The translations under genes were made by a program, and so were the position numbers. Shown piece by piece: positions 63,836 to 64,000 of a stretch of 64,000 nt of DNA. This DNA is from Azospirillum griseum. Its GTDB lineage: Bacteria > Pseudomonadota > Alphaproteobacteria > Azospirillales > Azospirillaceae. Below the pieces are notes generated by a model. It made no database searches and was not told where the DNA came from. It saw only the letters and a list, made by a program, of their open reading frames with translations. The first letter of the stretch is position 1. Each line of letters begins with the position of its first letter. The stretch is taken from assembly GCF_003966125.1 (NCBI RefSeq), contig NZ_RXMA01000010.1:1-64000 (forward strand), given 5' to 3'.

Positions 63836-64000
63836 ATGTCCGTTCGCGCCTATCGCCAGATTCTGCGCCGCAAGTCCCGGCAGATCCGGGTTGGCAACGT
63901 GTTGGTCGGCGGCGACGCGCCGATTTCGGTCCAGACCATGACCAACACCCCGACCACCGACGTCAAGGCGACGGTCGAGCAGATCCAAGCGGCGGAGCGG
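63836..64000 (+). CDS. ispG: 4-hydroxy-3-methylbut-2-enyl diphosphate synthase, N-terminal part
   Basis: The first 55 codons of IspG (GcpE), an Fe-S enzyme of the MEP isoprenoid pathway, cut by the window end. '[20 protein letters not shown]' and '[20 protein letters not shown]' are diagnostic of the TIM-barrel N-terminus. The ATG at 63836 is preceded by GAGAGGT. It follows rodZ by 75 bases, the common proteobacterial order. Confidence 0.95.
   Translation, partial: MSVRAYRQILRRKSRQIRVGNVLVGGDAPISVQTMTNTPTTDVKATVEQIQAAER

Overview
The window is high-GC (about two thirds G+C by eye), densely coded chromosomal DNA from an alphaproteobacterium. The gene content points to the Rhodospirillales/Azospirillales: gltD-gltB, the kdsD-lptC-lptA-lptB-rpoN-hpf-ptsN cluster, ubiG next to lysC, ptsP followed by rodZ and ispG, an alphaproteobacterial Fur/Mur regulator, an FzlA-type GST-like division protein and a CheZ-type phosphatase. 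No rRNA, CRISPR array, integrase or transposase was seen. One tRNA-Leu(CAG) is present. The genus is an inference from gene order and style only.

Layout. 1-3.85 kb: end of a GNAT-like acetyltransferase frame, then a leftward peptide-type ABC importer (dppBCDF-like) without a binding protein. 4-8 kb: mtnA, a small unknown gene, a glycine-zipper lipoprotein, an unknown cytoplasmic protein and an HtrA protease. 8.2-12.2 kb: a motility block of CheZ, a duplicated pentapeptide-repeat protein and a chemoreceptor. 12.5-19.6 kb: ihfB, a LapA-domain protein, an ornithine-cyclodeaminase homologue, pyrF-trpF, a DUF2165 membrane protein, a zinc-sensing (DgcZ-like) diguanylate cyclase, upp and pirin. 19.8-24.7 kb: secreted and unknown proteins, psuG, Rrf2-cysK and an unknown two-domain protein. 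24.8-26.4 kb: moeB-dsrE-small protein operon. 26.4-28.3 kb: a carboxymuconolactone-decarboxylase gene with its ECF41 sigma factor and a degenerate receiver protein. 28.3-31 kb: HAD phosphatase, fur/mur and a histidine kinase.

31.0-32.2 kb is an AT-rich island with its own promoter, a 59-residue gene, a terminator-like hairpin and a Cys-rich 180-residue gene, followed by a palindromic repeat. 32.2-46.4 kb: htpG, a secreted unknown protein, fzlA, gltB-gltD, uppP, two unknown lower-GC genes and an NDUFA9-like protein. 46.6-54 kb: tRNA-Leu, rnd and the LPS-transport/sigma-54/nitrogen-PTS cluster. 54-56.5 kb: a Uma2 endonuclease and a 604-residue unknown protein. 56.7-64 kb: ubiG, lysC, a nitronate-monooxygenase-like protein, ptsP, rodZ and the start of ispG.

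Functional themes are nitrogen control (glutamate synthase, RpoN, PtsN and PtsP), envelope building (Kdo precursor, Lpt transport, UppP, RodZ, FzlA) and chemotaxis/c-di-GMP signalling. The regions least explained by known families are the AT-rich two-gene cassette at 31.0-31.9 kb, the 604-residue protein at 54.7-56.5 kb, the low-GC gene pair at 44.2-45.2 kb, and several non-coding elements: a MITE-like inverted repeat at 14.3 kb, a possible upp leader switch at 17.6 kb, a CtrA-like box at 20.9 kb, an operator-like palindrome at 22.0 kb and a terminator in the gltD leader at 43.3 kb. I did not identify a clear new multi-gene system; these are the best candidates.
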